Source: Acinetobacter piscicola (GTDB taxonomy: Bacteria; Pseudomonadota; Gammaproteobacteria; Pseudomonadales; Moraxellaceae). Taken from it: a DNA stretch of 64,000 bases. The stretch is from positions 84,816-148,815 of the forward strand of contig NZ_CP048661.1 in assembly GCF_015218165.1 (NCBI RefSeq), in the 5' to 3' direction. Below the pieces are notes generated by a model. That model was not told where the DNA came from, made no database searches, and saw only the letters and a program-made list of their open reading frames with translations. The translations under genes and the position numbers were made by a program. Below, in pieces: positions 10,570-19,568 of this stretch. Position 1 is the first letter of the stretch; each line of letters starts with the position of its first letter.

Positions 10570-10881
10570 CCTAAGCATGTTAAAGGGGAATTGTTTAGAA
10601 ATTTCCCTGTTTATAAGTAAACTGCCTTTATGAAAAGCACCATGCTGACTTGGATTAATAAGCGGAATGTAGTATCACAGTTTGATCGCTGGATTTACGA
10701 AAATGGTGTGAAGATTAGCGGTATGGTAAATCGATGAGCTAAAGTGTTGTAGTCCAAACTCGATCTGACAATTACCCATTTTTTAGTGTGCCCGTCAGGT
10801 TAAATTTGAACTGAATTTTTCTCAGCCCAAATTCATTTCCAATCAAGTTATGTTTCAAGTGGCGTGCGAACACTGCACAAT
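10570..10881. other. Intergenic, no gene seen
   Basis: 312 bases between the convergent recombinase operon and SOS genes. No reading frame, RNA gene or strong hairpin is evident. If the recombinase operon marks the end of an integrative element, its attachment site would be expected here, but I see no direct repeat to prove it. Confidence 0.4.
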
Positions 10882-11100
10882 TTAATTCACGGTGCCTAAG
10901 ACAGGTATCAACTTCGGACCAGCCATTCTAGCTTTGCTAATGATTTCCACCAGCTCATCATAAGTCAGTTCAAACTTATCCTCACTATCAAATACATAGA
11001 CCATATTCTTGCCTTCATGTTCAGGTGGAGTAGGTGGTACAAATCGTTTCGGGATAAGAATTTGTGCGAGTTGTTCGTCAGTTAATTTAAATAAGTGCAT
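10882..11100 (-). CDS. Hypothetical 72-aa protein downstream of umuC
   Basis: Short acidic protein, MHLFKLTDEQLAQILIPKRF at the start, starting 4 bases after the umuC stop, so it is the third gene of the umuDC operon. No family is recognised. Its tight spacing suggests coexpression in the SOS response. Confidence 0.6.
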   Translation of the reverse strand: MHLFKLTDEQLAQILIPKRFVPPTPPEHEGKNMVYVFDSEDKFELTYDELVEIISKARMAGPKLIPVLGTVN

Positions 11101-11104
11101 GTTT

Positions 11105-12400
11105 TTATCCTACTCTTGGTAAGTCAGACCATTTGGTTAAATACGAAGGTGATCTAAGGTTTTGATTCATGTGCCATGTGGCTTCTTTATTGTTGGCAAT
11201 GCCTAGCGTGACGAGATTCTTCCCAAACCGTTCACTGATGGCTTCGATGGCATCTGAAAGCCTTTCTCGCTCTTGCTTATGTGAATAGTCCGTGAATAGA
11301 TCGGGCACAAACTTGGATTGATCTGTAATTTCGAGCAGCACGATTCCCGCCTTTTTATACTTAAAGCCTTTCTTAAATATCTGATCGATGCCTTTCATCG
11401 CGGCCTTGGTGATGAGCAGTAGATCATCCGTATGCTCATGCATTTGAACGACGATGTAAGGCGAGTAGCGCTCTGTATTATCAAAGCGACTGGTTTGGAT
11501 ATACACGCCGATCATCTTGCAGATTGAGCCATCTTCCCGCATTCGTTTCACGGCTCTGGCCACATAAAGCCGAACCGAAGCTTTAATGTCATCCATTTCA
11601 TACACTGGGTTGCCATATGAACGGCTGCTGATGATTTGCTTCTTCGCTACAGTATCATCACTAAGGTCAATACAAGAAAGGCCCTGTAGCTCAAGCACCG
11701 TCTTTTCCATCACGATACTGAACTGCTTTTTGATTTCTTTAGGATTGGCATTGATCAGATCTAGAACGGATTGAACACCCATGGCATTGAGCTTCTTACA
11801 GTTCTGCCTGCCAACGCCCCAAACTTCGGATACATCTACTTGTGCGAGTAGCGTTTCTGTAGAGCATGGGTCCATATGGGCCAGATTACAGACTCCATTG
11901 AAAAACTTGTTTTTCTTGGCGAGATGATTGGCAATCTTGGCTTCAGTTTTAGAGCGACCGATTCCAATGCAGCAGGGTAGTCCTAACCAACGCCAAGCTT
12001 TAGCCCTCATATCTTGCGCATATTCAGTCAGGTCAAATAGATGCTCATAAGCTGTGAGCTTTAGGAAACATTCATCAATGGAATAGACCTCTTGGTCTCC
12101 TGGTGCAACATAGTCCCCAAGCAGCTCCATAAAGCGCTTGGACATTTCGCCATATAAGGAGAAATTACTGGATAGCACCTGAATGTTATGTTGTTTGATC
12201 AGCTCTTTAATTTGGAATACAGGAACACCCATCTTGATGCCTAAGTCTTTCGCTTCCTGGCTTCTGGCCACGGCACAGCCGTCATTGTTACTGAGCACAA
12301 TAGTAGGGCGATCATTCAAGGCGGGATTAAACACACGTTCACACGAGACGTAGCAATTATTCACGTCGACTAACGCGAATATTTCATTTTCACTTTGCAT
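11105..12400 (-). CDS. umuC: UmuC-type Y-family DNA polymerase
   Basis: 431 residues, the normal length of UmuC, the catalytic subunit of error-prone translesion polymerase V. Metal ligands are visible in [13 protein letters not shown] (Asp12) and [10 protein letters not shown] (Asp-Glu near residue 106). The little-finger and C-terminal UmuC-specific domains follow. It starts 14 bases after umuD and is cotranscribed with it. With processed UmuD it would copy past DNA lesions and raise mutation under SOS. No frameshift or missing residue is seen. Confidence 0.93.
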   Translation of the reverse strand: MQSENEIFALVDVNNCYVSCERVFNPALNDRPTIVLSNNDGCAVARSQEAKDLGIKMGVPVFQIKELIKQHNIQVLSSNFSLYGEMSKRFMELLGDYVAPGDQEVYSIDECFLKLTAYEHLFDLTEYAQDMRAKAWRWLGLPCCIGIGRSKTEAKIANHLAKKNKFFNGVCNLAHMDPCSTETLLAQVDVSEVWGVGRQNCKKLNAMGVQSVLDLINANPKEIKKQFSIVMEKTVLELQGLSCIDLSDDTVAKKQIISSRSYGNPVYEMDDIKASVRLYVARAVKRMREDGSICKMIGVYIQTSRFDNTERYSPYIVVQMHEHTDDLLLITKAAMKGIDQIFKKGFKYKKAGIVLLEITDQSKFVPDLFTDYSHKQERERLSDAIEAISERFGKNLVTLGIANNKEATWHMNQNLRSPSYLTKWSDLPRVG

Positions 12401-12414
12401 GGTTATTCTTCTTT

Positions 12415-13041
12415 TTATGAGCGGTGATAAATACGTTTTAAATTAAAAGTCACCACACCCCAGATTGAGATGGTCTGACTGTCATCAGGAATGATGTGAT
12501 TATAATTAGGATTTTCAGCCTTCAACCAAAGTTCTGGAAGCGGATAATCCTCATCGCCAAATATCTCTTTGATTTCAGACTTGGACATCTTATTGGTGAT
12601 CATCAGCCGCTTAATTGTCGAGGCATTGTTATCAATCAGGGCAACAACAATATCGTAATGCTTGGCTTCAATACTGCGATCAATAATGATTGGATCATTA
12701 ATCTCTAGGCCAGCATCAAGCATGGATTCACTGTCTACATAAGCAATGAACGTAGAAATCGGGTTGTGAATCAGGAACTCATTTAGATCAAGCGCTTTGT
12801 CTTGTTCATCCTTGGTACTAAAGGTTGGACCTGCAGGGATGCGCTCTAGAGATACGGGAATTGAGACTTTGGATTTGGGTAGAACTGCAGTAAGCCCTAA
12901 CTGCGCAACCAGTTCATTTTGAACAGCGATTTGTTCAAGCACGGTATTGATGGTAGGGCTTGGCTTACCCTCTGGACCCATGAGCTCTTGTAAAGATGAC
13001 CATGCGTCGTCAGAGAAGTAGATAGGCAACTTCTTAGACAT
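12415..13041 (-). CDS. umuD: UmuD/LexA-like S24 peptidase
   Basis: 208 residues, longer than E. coli UmuD (139) and close to the Acinetobacter UmuDAb type, which also acts as an SOS repressor. The self-cleavage pair Ala70-Gly71 (ERIPAGPTF), catalytic Ser106 (DSESML) and Lys144 (TIKRLM) are all present. The N-terminal 60 residues form the extra region that in UmuDAb binds DNA. It heads a umuD-umuC-orf operon. Whether this copy represses is inferred from length only. Confidence 0.88.
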   Translation of the reverse strand: MSKKLPIYFSDDAWSSLQELMGPEGKPSPTINTVLEQIAVQNELVAQLGLTAVLPKSKVSIPVSLERIPAGPTFSTKDEQDKALDLNEFLIHNPISTFIAYVDSESMLDAGLEINDPIIIDRSIEAKHYDIVVALIDNNASTIKRLMITNKMSKSEIKEIFGDEDYPLPELWLKAENPNYNHIIPDDSQTISIWGVVTFNLKRIYHRS

Positions 13042-13102
13042 GTGATACTCCTACGCTACGAGGCGTGTTTGGAAGTAGAATTTGTCTAAATAGGATATTA
13101 CT

Positions 13103-13130
13103 AACAACGTTTGAAAATCAAATTTAAAAA
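13103..13130. promoter_or_regulatory. Candidate SOS operator upstream of umuD
   Basis: Between the SRAP gene and umuD lies a dyad whose outer arms are ACAAC and GTTGT, around TTTGAAAATCAAATTTAAAA. The TTGAAAAT half-site is like the reported UmuDAb-type operator of Acinetobacter. It sits 60-90 bases before the umuD start, where autorepression would act. The inner symmetry is imperfect. Confidence 0.4.
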
Positions 13131-13152
13131 GTTGTGGATAAACAAGGATGCG

Positions 13153-13794
13153 TCAGAATAAGACGTTTTGTTTCTGCTTATCGCGTGGAAAAGTGATGAA
13201 TTCATCGGGCATTTGAAAGAAATATTCATGCGCATGTTCATGATCGGCTGTTAGCCAGTCTTTTCTGTACTGTTCTGGAATAACGATGATGGATCGCTTC
13301 TCATCCTTCGGTGCATGGAATTGTTTCATAAAAGGGTGATGGTCCGAATTGATGGTCAACATTGAAAAGGAACGTACCTTATTGCCATTAATCACTGCAT
13401 CATCATAGATCCCTGCAACAGTAAAAGGCTGATCATCTTTACGCTTGATGGTGTACCAGTGTGGCTTGTCATTGATGTATTTCGGCTCATAAAATTCTTG
13501 TACTGGGACTAGGCAGAACTTGCTGTACTTCCAAGCATGTCGAAAGCTAGGCTTATCTGCTACAGACTCAGTTCTGGCGTTATAAGTATGACTGCTGAAC
13601 TTCAATTCTTTCGCCCAGCTCGGTAGTAATCCAAACTTTGCAATATCAAGCTCTAAGTGATCTGAGCCGTTCAGAATGATTGGAGCATGATAGGAAGGGA
13701 ATACATGATCCTTAAGCTCAAGATCAAACTGGCTTGTATCGACACCTAAGAGTGTCAAATTTCTTTTATTTGGAAATAGGTAATTTGAGCACAT
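13153..13794 (-). CDS. SRAP (YedK/HMCES) abasic-site-binding protein
   Basis: 213 residues. After the initiator Met comes Cys2, the residue that crosslinks to abasic sites in single-stranded DNA. Other family marks are NARTES, the glutamate in VQEFYEPK, and the MKQFHAPKDEKRSIIVI segment supplying the conserved His. The gene lies upstream of umuDC in the same orientation, an expected SOS/DNA-protection neighbourhood. It looks complete. Confidence 0.9.
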   Translation of the reverse strand: MCSNYLFPNKRNLTLLGVDTSQFDLELKDHVFPSYHAPIILNGSDHLELDIAKFGLLPSWAKELKFSSHTYNARTESVADKPSFRHAWKYSKFCLVPVQEFYEPKYINDKPHWYTIKRKDDQPFTVAGIYDDAVINGNKVRSFSMLTINSDHHPFMKQFHAPKDEKRSIIVIPEQYRKDWLTADHEHAHEYFFQMPDEFITFPRDKQKQNVLF

Positions 13795-14002
13795 AGCCTG
13801 ATCACATAACTAAAGAATTTATCTGAAATTGTATACGATGCTTTATGGAACACATGGGATTTATGGTGTCAGTTCAAGTAGGCTATATGAAAAAAGTCAT
13901 GATGGGGCAAGTTACATTTTCAGTTAAAGTATGACTTATGGGATGCAAAACTACGTTGGGCGTGAAGTCATAAAAAAATTAATCAGGATTTTGCATAAAT
14001 AG

Positions 14003-14018
14003 TGCGCCGTAAGGCGCA
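14003..14018. terminator. Hairpin after ImmA/IrrE operon
   Basis: TGCGCC-GTAA-GGCGCA is a perfect stem, with ATTATTTTT on the plus-strand side. It lies just beyond the stop of the leftward metallopeptidase gene and is a probable terminator. The T-run is on the plus strand, so termination of the minus-strand transcript would be weaker. Confidence 0.55.
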
Positions 14019-14040
14019 TTATTTTTAAGGAAGGTTTGTA

Positions 14041-15147
14041 TTACTCGACAATATATAACTTATGTTTTTTCTTCGGGGGCTCAACTTTAGCTAAAGCATC
14101 AAATGTTAATTGATTAAAATCTTCTTCAGAGATTCCAATTTCATCAAGCATTTTATTTTTATCAAAAGATGGTTGTGAGGCTAAAACAGAGATAATTTTG
14201 GGCAACATCAAACTCTCATCTCGATGAGTTTCTTCAGGTTCATTAATGTTGTAGCCCAACGAATTGATCTTTATAGAGTTACTACGATTAACCCAATCAC
14301 TAACTAATCCCAGCTTGTGAGCTTTATAGTTAATAGCCTTCAGGGATGTTCGCCAAATCTTTTTATACTCAATCATATTTTCTAGTGAAAAATAGCGTGG
14401 AGCAGTAGAAAGAAATGCATCTGTTGGCATTAAAAATTCAGATGAAAATTGATCCGCTTCAGTTTCGAGAACACGATTATCTTTCTCGACACGAATTTTT
14501 TTGTTATGCGTATGCATAACGATATGACCAAGTTCGTGTGCACAATCGAAGCGGGCTCTTTCGGCAGACTTAAATGTATTTAGAAATATGAAAGGGCTAC
14601 CACTTTCATCATCAAAAAAAGATAGTGCATCAATTTCTCGAATTTCAGTCGGTAATCTAAAGACACGGATTCCCTTTAGCTCACACAACGAAACAATGTT
14701 ATTAATAGGTTGATTACCTAAAGCCCATAAACCTCTCAACTCTGACGCTAGGTGATCGGCATACTTAGATTCACCCAAAAACTCAGTAATATCTAAATCA
14801 GGACGGTGAAAAGTAGGTAACTTTACTTTCTGATTTAAGTACTTGTTAATATTTATTGCTAAAAGAGTATATGCCTCATTAGCTTTTCTATGCTGTGCTT
14901 TAATACGAGCAACCGATCTATAGAAGATTTGGTCTGTTTCATGTGGTTGTGTGTCATTACCTGCAAAGAATGACTTGGGTAAATTTAATACACGGCATAT
15001 ATCATCTTGATCATTTTCATTGATTTCTTTATCCACGTCTAAAAGTTGCTTTACCTTAGAGATAGAGCAACTCAATTTTTCTGCGAAATCGGTATTGCTA
15101 AGTCCTCGTAATTCTTTAGCAATACGTAAACGATCTTTATTAAACAC
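14041..15147 (-). CDS. ImmA/IrrE-type metallopeptidase with HTH
   Basis: 368 residues. Residues 1-60 form a Cro/CI-like HTH (LRIAKELRGLSNTDFAEKL). Residues about 90-290 are the IrrE/ImmA peptidase with zinc motif HELGH (204-208) and the downstream glutamate in LETEADQFSSEFLMP. Such proteins cleave a partner repressor or antitoxin and often control mobile-element genes. It starts 12 bases after the 236-aa gene, so both form an operon and the neighbour is the obvious partner or target. A role in element control or defence is inferred. Confidence 0.85.
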   Translation of the reverse strand: MFNKDRLRIAKELRGLSNTDFAEKLSCSISKVKQLLDVDKEINENDQDDICRVLNLPKSFFAGNDTQPHETDQIFYRSVARIKAQHRKANEAYTLLAININKYLNQKVKLPTFHRPDLDITEFLGESKYADHLASELRGLWALGNQPINNIVSLCELKGIRVFRLPTEIREIDALSFFDDESGSPFIFLNTFKSAERARFDCAHELGHIVMHTHNKKIRVEKDNRVLETEADQFSSEFLMPTDAFLSTAPRYFSLENMIEYKKIWRTSLKAINYKAHKLGLVSDWVNRSNSIKINSLGYNINEPEETHRDESLMLPKIISVLASQPSFDKNKMLDEIGISEEDFNQLTFDALAKVEPPKKKHKLYIVE

Positions 15148-15159
15148 ATTAACCTCAGA

Positions 15160-15870
15160 TTAAACTACAAGCTGAATATCAAAATCATCTGGTTTAATTT
15201 CATTAGATGGTTCCAATACTGGCTTAGGATCAGTTTTTACAGGAACTGTATTATCTATTTCAAATGCAATTCTGCAAGTATGGTCACTTGGTAAAATTGA
15301 AATTTTTTTCGCTTTTAAGTCCTGTACGAAGCTAGTTGGGTATGCAAATTCAAAAGGAATATTTGGGATATCAATGTCTTTATAGGCTGGATGTGATGCT
15401 GAAGGAAAGTATAAAATCCATGTTCTCAATTTTGTCTCATCATCATAAGCAGACTGATTCTCCTTAATATTATTTAATGTCATTAATCCTTTTTCACAGT
15501 GTGCTGATACAACTTGATCAGCTAACCCCAATGCAATATTCCCGCTCATAAAGATAATTTGTATTTTCTTTACTGTATTCTCAATTCTTGGCTGGCTGTC
15601 ATTGTGGAATATCCAAGCAGGATCAGATTGTCGAAGCAGTAAAGCAATCTGTTCTCCAATTTTTCCCCATCGTGCAATAAAGCGTGCACGGTTATAGTGA
15701 GTATTTGTTCTATAGTCAGCATCACCGATCATAATTGCGTTTCTGACTAACTCGAGATCAGGTAATCCTAACTGTTTAGCTTTTTTGATAGCATTTTCAC
15801 CTTTGAAAAAATCACATGGCGTGGGTTCAGAAGGTTGGATTGATTCTTCATCAAGGAGATTTAAATTCAT
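15160..15870 (-). CDS. Hypothetical partner of ImmA/IrrE peptidase
   Basis: 236 residues, no recognised family. The N-terminus is acidic (MNLNLLDEESIQPSEPTP) and the C-terminus Pro/Asp-rich, with a mixed central domain (DLELVRNAIMIGDADYRTNT, AFEIDNTVPV). The stop is 12 bases before the metallopeptidase start, so they are cotranscribed. It may be the peptidase substrate, an antitoxin-like protein or an effector; sequence alone does not decide. Confidence 0.65.
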   Translation of the reverse strand: MNLNLLDEESIQPSEPTPCDFFKGENAIKKAKQLGLPDLELVRNAIMIGDADYRTNTHYNRARFIARWGKIGEQIALLLRQSDPAWIFHNDSQPRIENTVKKIQIIFMSGNIALGLADQVVSAHCEKGLMTLNNIKENQSAYDDETKLRTWILYFPSASHPAYKDIDIPNIPFEFAYPTSFVQDLKAKKISILPSDHTCRIAFEIDNTVPVKTDPKPVLEPSNEIKPDDFDIQLVV

Positions 15871-15998
15871 CTTAAAAGTTATCCTAAAGTAGCGAATGTC
15901 TTTTTTATAACATCTTTTGATGTTTTAAAAAAGACATTTTTATAAATGTGTGCTATCTTCACTTACAACTTGATAATAAGAATTTTGGAGAAGAGACG

Positions 15999-16238
15999 TT
16001 GAGTAACTTATTCATTAATCATAAAAATTGTCCTGAATGCGGTGGCCGTATCAAAGGCTATTATTACTACTGTGGGCAGTGTGGTAGTCAAAATGTTGTA
16101 AACTGGAAGCACACGGGGATATTTTTGTTGATTGCTGGAAAGATTTTTCTGGTTGCTATGCTTTTTTTGCTAAAAAATTTTGTTCAAATCCATTTTTTTC
16201 ACAAGTTTCATTGTGCTAATTTTTTAAATAATTCATAG
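15999..16238 (+). CDS. Small zinc-ribbon membrane protein
   Basis: I chose the TTG at 15999 because GGAGAAGAG precedes it, giving 79 residues (MSNLFINHKNCPECGG). Cys11/14 and Cys25/28 make a compact zinc ribbon, and residues 39-58 form one transmembrane helix. Such proteins are common small membrane-anchored zinc ribbons of unknown role. It is divergent from the ImmA/IrrE operon. An upstream start at 15948 would add 17 residues. Confidence 0.55.
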   Translation: MSNLFINHKNCPECGGRIKGYYYYCGQCGSQNVVNWKHTGIFLLIAGKIFLVAMLFLLKNFVQIHFFHKFHCANFLNNS

Positions 16239-16252
16239 AGGTTGATAGTAAA

Positions 16253-16498
16253 ATGAAAGTTAAAGATTTAATTAAATAATTAGAAGAGTTTGATCTGGAA
16301 TTAGATGTTTTAATTGCTAATGAAGAGAACAAAATCATTGGCATAAAAACCCTAGCCCGATTCTTTGAAATAAGCTATGTTTCTTTTGTTCATCCAGAGA
16401 CACAAAGAAATGATATGGAAAGAAATGTTGAATTTACCTTTTTAGGAATGTCGACTAAAGACTCTAGAGTTATTGTTTTTATTGACGTTGTTCCATAA
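16253..16498 (+). pseudogene. Small hypothetical gene with early stop
   Basis: From ATG 16253 the frame runs MKVKDLIK, then TAA at 16277-16279, then continues open for 72 codons (LEEFDLELDVLIANEENK...) to TAA at 16496. The continuous open frame on both sides of one stop suggests a recent nonsense mutation. The family is not recognised. Confidence 0.6.
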
Positions 16499-16664
16499 TT
16501 TTCAAGTAGTCAAAATGAGTATACAATATTCATGTGATGCAAGAAGATACAACTGGATAGGATGGGCCCATAAGTATTTGAAGCTGCCTCGTGTATGATC
16601 ATGGGGACTGTCCAAACAAACGGCTTTTGAGAGTGCTGCCTGATACGAAAAATAATATCCAAGA

Positions 16665-16707
16665 GATGCTAGCGGTAAATTTAGTGTAAAATTTAATGCT
16701 AGCCATC
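16665..16707. promoter_or_regulatory. Inverted repeat upstream of phosphoribosyltransferase gene
   Basis: GATGCTAGC and GCTAGCCATC flank AAATTT and AAAATTT, making a near-palindrome about 20-60 bases before the 16728 start codon. Position and symmetry suggest an operator; no cognate regulator is known. Confidence 0.4.
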
Positions 16708-16727
16708 ATTAAAACTTATTTAAAAAT

Positions 16728-17441
16728 ATGAAGTTATATCGCACAGATTGGAATATGTTTCCTAAAACGGTTATTGACCGTGGTCTTGGAGATGCAACCT
16801 CTCATTACATGTATGAAGCTGCTAAAGCAGGGGATGTTGAAAGTGCGTATATTTTAGCTAAAGATTTAGTTTCGGATGAGGCGATTGCTGAACTAGAAAG
16901 AATTATCGATGGTCGGGAAACTATTATAGTACCTGTACATGCTGAGGAAGCAGTCGGTCGTAATATGATTCCTTTAGCTACTTCAGCAGTTATAGCAAAG
17001 AAACTTGGGCTTGAAGTTGATACGAATATAGTTCAAGCTATAAAAGTATCAAGAACTGGCGGTGATGGGTGGCATAGATTAGCCAACCCACCAGCATTTG
17101 ATGGGACAATAAACAATGATAAATGTGTTATTATTGTTGATGATACCCAGACCCAAGGTGGTACTTTTGCAGCATTAAAAGGTCATATTGAAACAACTGG
17201 GACGAATAAAGTTATTGGAGCATATGCACTGACGGGTAAACAATACTCATCACAATTAGCTCTAAGTAAAGAAACTCTTCAGCAATTGAGGGATGTATAT
17301 GGTAATCTTGAAGCATGGTGGAAATCGATTTACGGGTACGATTTCGAAAGGCTCACAGAGTGGGAAGCAAAGTATATCCTCAACTCTCGTAAAACAGCTG
17401 ACGAAGTCCGAGATAGAATCATTGCGTCAAAACAAACGTGA
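16728..17441 (+). CDS. Phosphoribosyltransferase-domain protein
   Basis: 237 residues. CVIIVDDTQTQGGT at about residues 133-146 is the PRPP-binding signature of type I phosphoribosyltransferases (two acidic residues, then a Gly/Thr loop). The rest does not point to a particular base. Similar proteins occur on plasmids and islands without known substrate. A perfect hairpin with a T-run follows the gene, so it is a single transcription unit. Confidence 0.75.
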   Translation: MKLYRTDWNMFPKTVIDRGLGDATSHYMYEAAKAGDVESAYILAKDLVSDEAIAELERIIDGRETIIVPVHAEEAVGRNMIPLATSAVIAKKLGLEVDTNIVQAIKVSRTGGDGWHRLANPPAFDGTINNDKCVIIVDDTQTQGGTFAALKGHIETTGTNKVIGAYALTGKQYSSQLALSKETLQQLRDVYGNLEAWWKSIYGYDFERLTEWEAKYILNSRKTADEVRDRIIASKQT

Positions 17442-17490
17442 TGCTTATGCACTTATGATGAAAATGAATTAATTATTATTTAATTAAGTT

Positions 17491-17520
17491 AAAAGACTGC
17501 TATATAGCGGTCTTTTTTGT
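17491..17520 (+). terminator. Rho-independent terminator
   Basis: AAAGAC-T-GCTATATAGC-G-GTCTTTTTTG forms a stem with one mismatched pair, followed by a T-run, 50 bases after the phosphoribosyltransferase stop. Confidence 0.8.
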
Positions 17521-17745
17521 TTTTGAGCTCTACAAATTTTAATGAGTACATATAGTTACTTTTATAAAAATGATAATAAAGGGTAGAGGAGGTCATCTAA
17601 GAATTTAAAGCACAAGACTTATTTAACATTGATGACAGAAAAAGTGAGTTGTTGGGAACTTAAAGAAGAGGTGGTACTTATAATGGTTACTAAAATACAA
17701 ATACTTAAAATATTAAATATATAAAACAATATATTACAAATATAT

Positions 17746-17768
17746 ATGATGCGTAGTGTACGCATCAT
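17746..17768. promoter_or_regulatory. Perfect 10-bp-arm palindrome before integrase
   Basis: ATGATGCGTA-GTG-TACGCATCAT lies 66 bases upstream of the integrase start in an otherwise AT-only stretch (17521-17834 has no gene). No T-run follows, so an operator or recombinase arm site is more likely than a terminator. Confidence 0.45.
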
Positions 17769-17834
17769 ACATTAAGCGTTCTATTTTGATATAATTGATC
17801 TAATCAACCCATTGTTAGGTTTCATTTAAATTCC

Positions 17835-19034
17835 ATGAGTCTTACTGAAATTAAAGTTCGCCAAGCTCATTGTAAGGAAAAAACCAGTTTTTTATCCGAT
17901 GAAGATGGGCTTAGCCTGAAGATTGAGCCGAGTGGAAGAAAATCTTGGTGCTATCGCTATACAGATCCACAAACTAAAAAACGTCGACGCATTCAGTTAG
18001 GTCGTTATCCTGATTTATCGCTGAAAAAGGCACGACAAGTCAGAGATGACTTTAAAGACAATGATTTCTGTTTTGAACAAGATACTGCCTCTAATGTCAT
18101 CACCTTTGGTAAGGTCGGGGAGGAGTGGTTACAGTTCAAACTGAAAAATGCCTTCAACGATCTACCCCGCTGTGGTGTACTACAGTTAGCAGAAAGATGC
18201 TTACAGCAAGATATTTATCCAGACCTTCAGGATCTACCTTTTCAAAACATCAAGCGTTATGACCTGGTTTCAGTAATCAAAAAAATAGAGGGACGCCAAG
18301 TAAAAGAACCTGTCAAGAAAGCTTGTAGTTATTTGAACCAAATTTATGACTACGCTGTAGCGATGGGTTATTGTGAATTCAACATCGCGCATGGTTTAAA
18401 TAAAATCGCCATTAACAGTAAAATCAAGAAAAATTATCCGTATTTGAAAGCGGAGGATATATCTGATTTTAAGTATAAATTACAAAAATTGGATGCCCAT
18501 CCGATTATTAAAAAAGCACTGCTGTTCAAATTACATACTGGCGTGCGAGGGGCTGAATTGTTATTGGCTGAGCCTCATCATTTTGATTTAAATGAAAAAG
18601 TCTGGAAAATACCTGCCTTGCATATTAAACAGTTTCGACGAAAAGTCATATTAGGCCATGAGATTCCCGACTTCTTAGTTCCACTTTCAGATCAGGCTTT
18701 AGATATTTTAAAAGACGTCATGCAATGGTCATACGGTGAAAAGTACATTTTTGCTAGCCCACGGAAACATAATCAACCGATTCATTTTAATACATTAAAT
18801 ATGGCTATACGTAAGATGGGCTATGGAAAACATCAATTATCCTCTCATGGACTACGTTCCACTTTTAGTACCATTTTGAATGACTCAGGTTTGTTCCAGG
18901 ATAACTGGATTGAGGCACAACTTTCACATATTGATAAGAACCGTACCCGTGCCAGCTATAATCACGCTGACTATTTAGCCCAGCGGACTGAAATGATGCA
19001 GTGGTGGGGTGATTATTTAAGTACTGCTAAGTGA
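17835..19034 (+). CDS. P4-type tyrosine integrase
   Basis: 399 residues. The N-terminal DUF4102 arm-binding domain (SFLSDEDGLSLKIEPSGRKSW) is followed by a central SAM-like domain and the catalytic core with Arg in HTGVRGAELL, SHGLRSTFS, AQLSHIDKN and nucleophile Tyr in RASYNHADY. This family inserts islands, often at tRNA genes, but no tRNA is adjacent. It is complete. It lies next to a hicB remnant at 19080, so its original partner genes may be lost. Confidence 0.9.
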   Translation: MSLTEIKVRQAHCKEKTSFLSDEDGLSLKIEPSGRKSWCYRYTDPQTKKRRRIQLGRYPDLSLKKARQVRDDFKDNDFCFEQDTASNVITFGKVGEEWLQFKLKNAFNDLPRCGVLQLAERCLQQDIYPDLQDLPFQNIKRYDLVSVIKKIEGRQVKEPVKKACSYLNQIYDYAVAMGYCEFNIAHGLNKIAINSKIKKNYPYLKAEDISDFKYKLQKLDAHPIIKKALLFKLHTGVRGAELLLAEPHHFDLNEKVWKIPALHIKQFRRKVILGHEIPDFLVPLSDQALDILKDVMQWSYGEKYIFASPRKHNQPIHFNTLNMAIRKMGYGKHQLSSHGLRSTFSTILNDSGLFQDNWIEAQLSHIDKNRTRASYNHADYLAQRTEMMQWWGDYLSTAK

Positions 19035-19075
19035 AAATCGTACTTTTATACATAGACTTAAAACATTATGGGGTT

Positions 19076-19489
19076 TCAAATGGATAGTAAACAATATACT
19101 TGCCGTGTTACATGGTCAGCAGAATATAATGAGTATGTTGGGTTGTTCGAACCACAAGCACTAGCCATTTGTTGTAATTCAGCTTTAAGCGCCCTTAATT
19201 CTTTCATGCGTTTATTCACTAGTGCAAGTTGCTGATCAATTAATGCATTAACGCTAGAGCAGCTTTCTTCTGGCTTATTTTTTAATTCGATAAGACGTTT
19301 AATATCATTGAGTGATATATCTAGGCTGCGACAATGCTTTACGAATTCCAATTGTTTAAGTGCTTTGCTATCATACAGCCTGAAATTACCTTCTGAACGA
19401 TTTGGATTTAACAGAAATCCTTCTCTTTCATAATATCTAATCGTTTGTATTGAACAGCCCGATTTTTTTGACAATTCGCCTATTTTCAT
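19076..19489 (-). CDS. cadR: CadR/PbrR-type MerR regulator, C-terminus replaced
   Basis: I took the ATG at 19489 (MKIGELSKKSGCSIQTIRYY), the canonical MerR winged-helix start. Residues 1-70 form the DNA-binding domain, then a coiled dimer helix. The metal-binding Cys region should end the protein, but after ASACGSNNP the frame runs into antisense hicB DNA (TYSLYSADHV...), so the usual C-terminal Cys/His tail is missing. Metal sensing may be altered. It is divergent from the transglutaminase/czcD pair across a MerR-type promoter. Confidence 0.75.
   Translation of the reverse strand: MKIGELSKKSGCSIQTIRYYEREGFLLNPNRSEGNFRLYDSKALKQLEFVKHCRSLDISLNDIKRLIELKNKPEESCSSVNALIDQQLALVNKRMKELRALKAELQQMASACGSNNPTYSLYSADHVTRQVYCLLSI
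19080..19145 (+). pseudogene. hicB: hicB antitoxin gene, 5' fragment
   Basis: MDSKQYTCRVTWSAEYNEYV followed by GL is a HicB N-terminus (Y-x-x-x-V-x-W-S-x-E-x-x-E-Y-V-G-L). The frame stops matching at 19146 and resumes at 21483 with [10 protein letters not shown], so 2.3 kb of foreign DNA lies between the two halves. No hicA toxin gene precedes it here. Confidence 0.7.
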
Positions 19490-19506
19490 CAATTTCCCCC
19501 AGACAT

Positions 19507-19537
19507 TTGACTCTATAGTTACTATAGAGTCTATAGT
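19507..19537 (+). promoter_or_regulatory. MerR-type metal-responsive promoter
   Basis: TTGACT (19507-19512) and TATAGT (19532-19537) are 19 bases apart, the long spacer that MerR proteins compensate by twisting DNA. Centred in it is a perfect dyad ACTCTATAG-TTA-CTATAGAGT (19510-19530). It would drive the transglutaminase and czcD genes under CadR control. Confidence 0.85.
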
Positions 19538-19568
19538 ATAAGTATGCAACGAAAAGGATATATAAAAA

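Noticed and set aside
13132..13141. TTGTGGATAA as a DnaA box marking an origin
   Set aside because: A single box beside the SOS genes, with no repeats or AT-rich unwinding region, is weak evidence.
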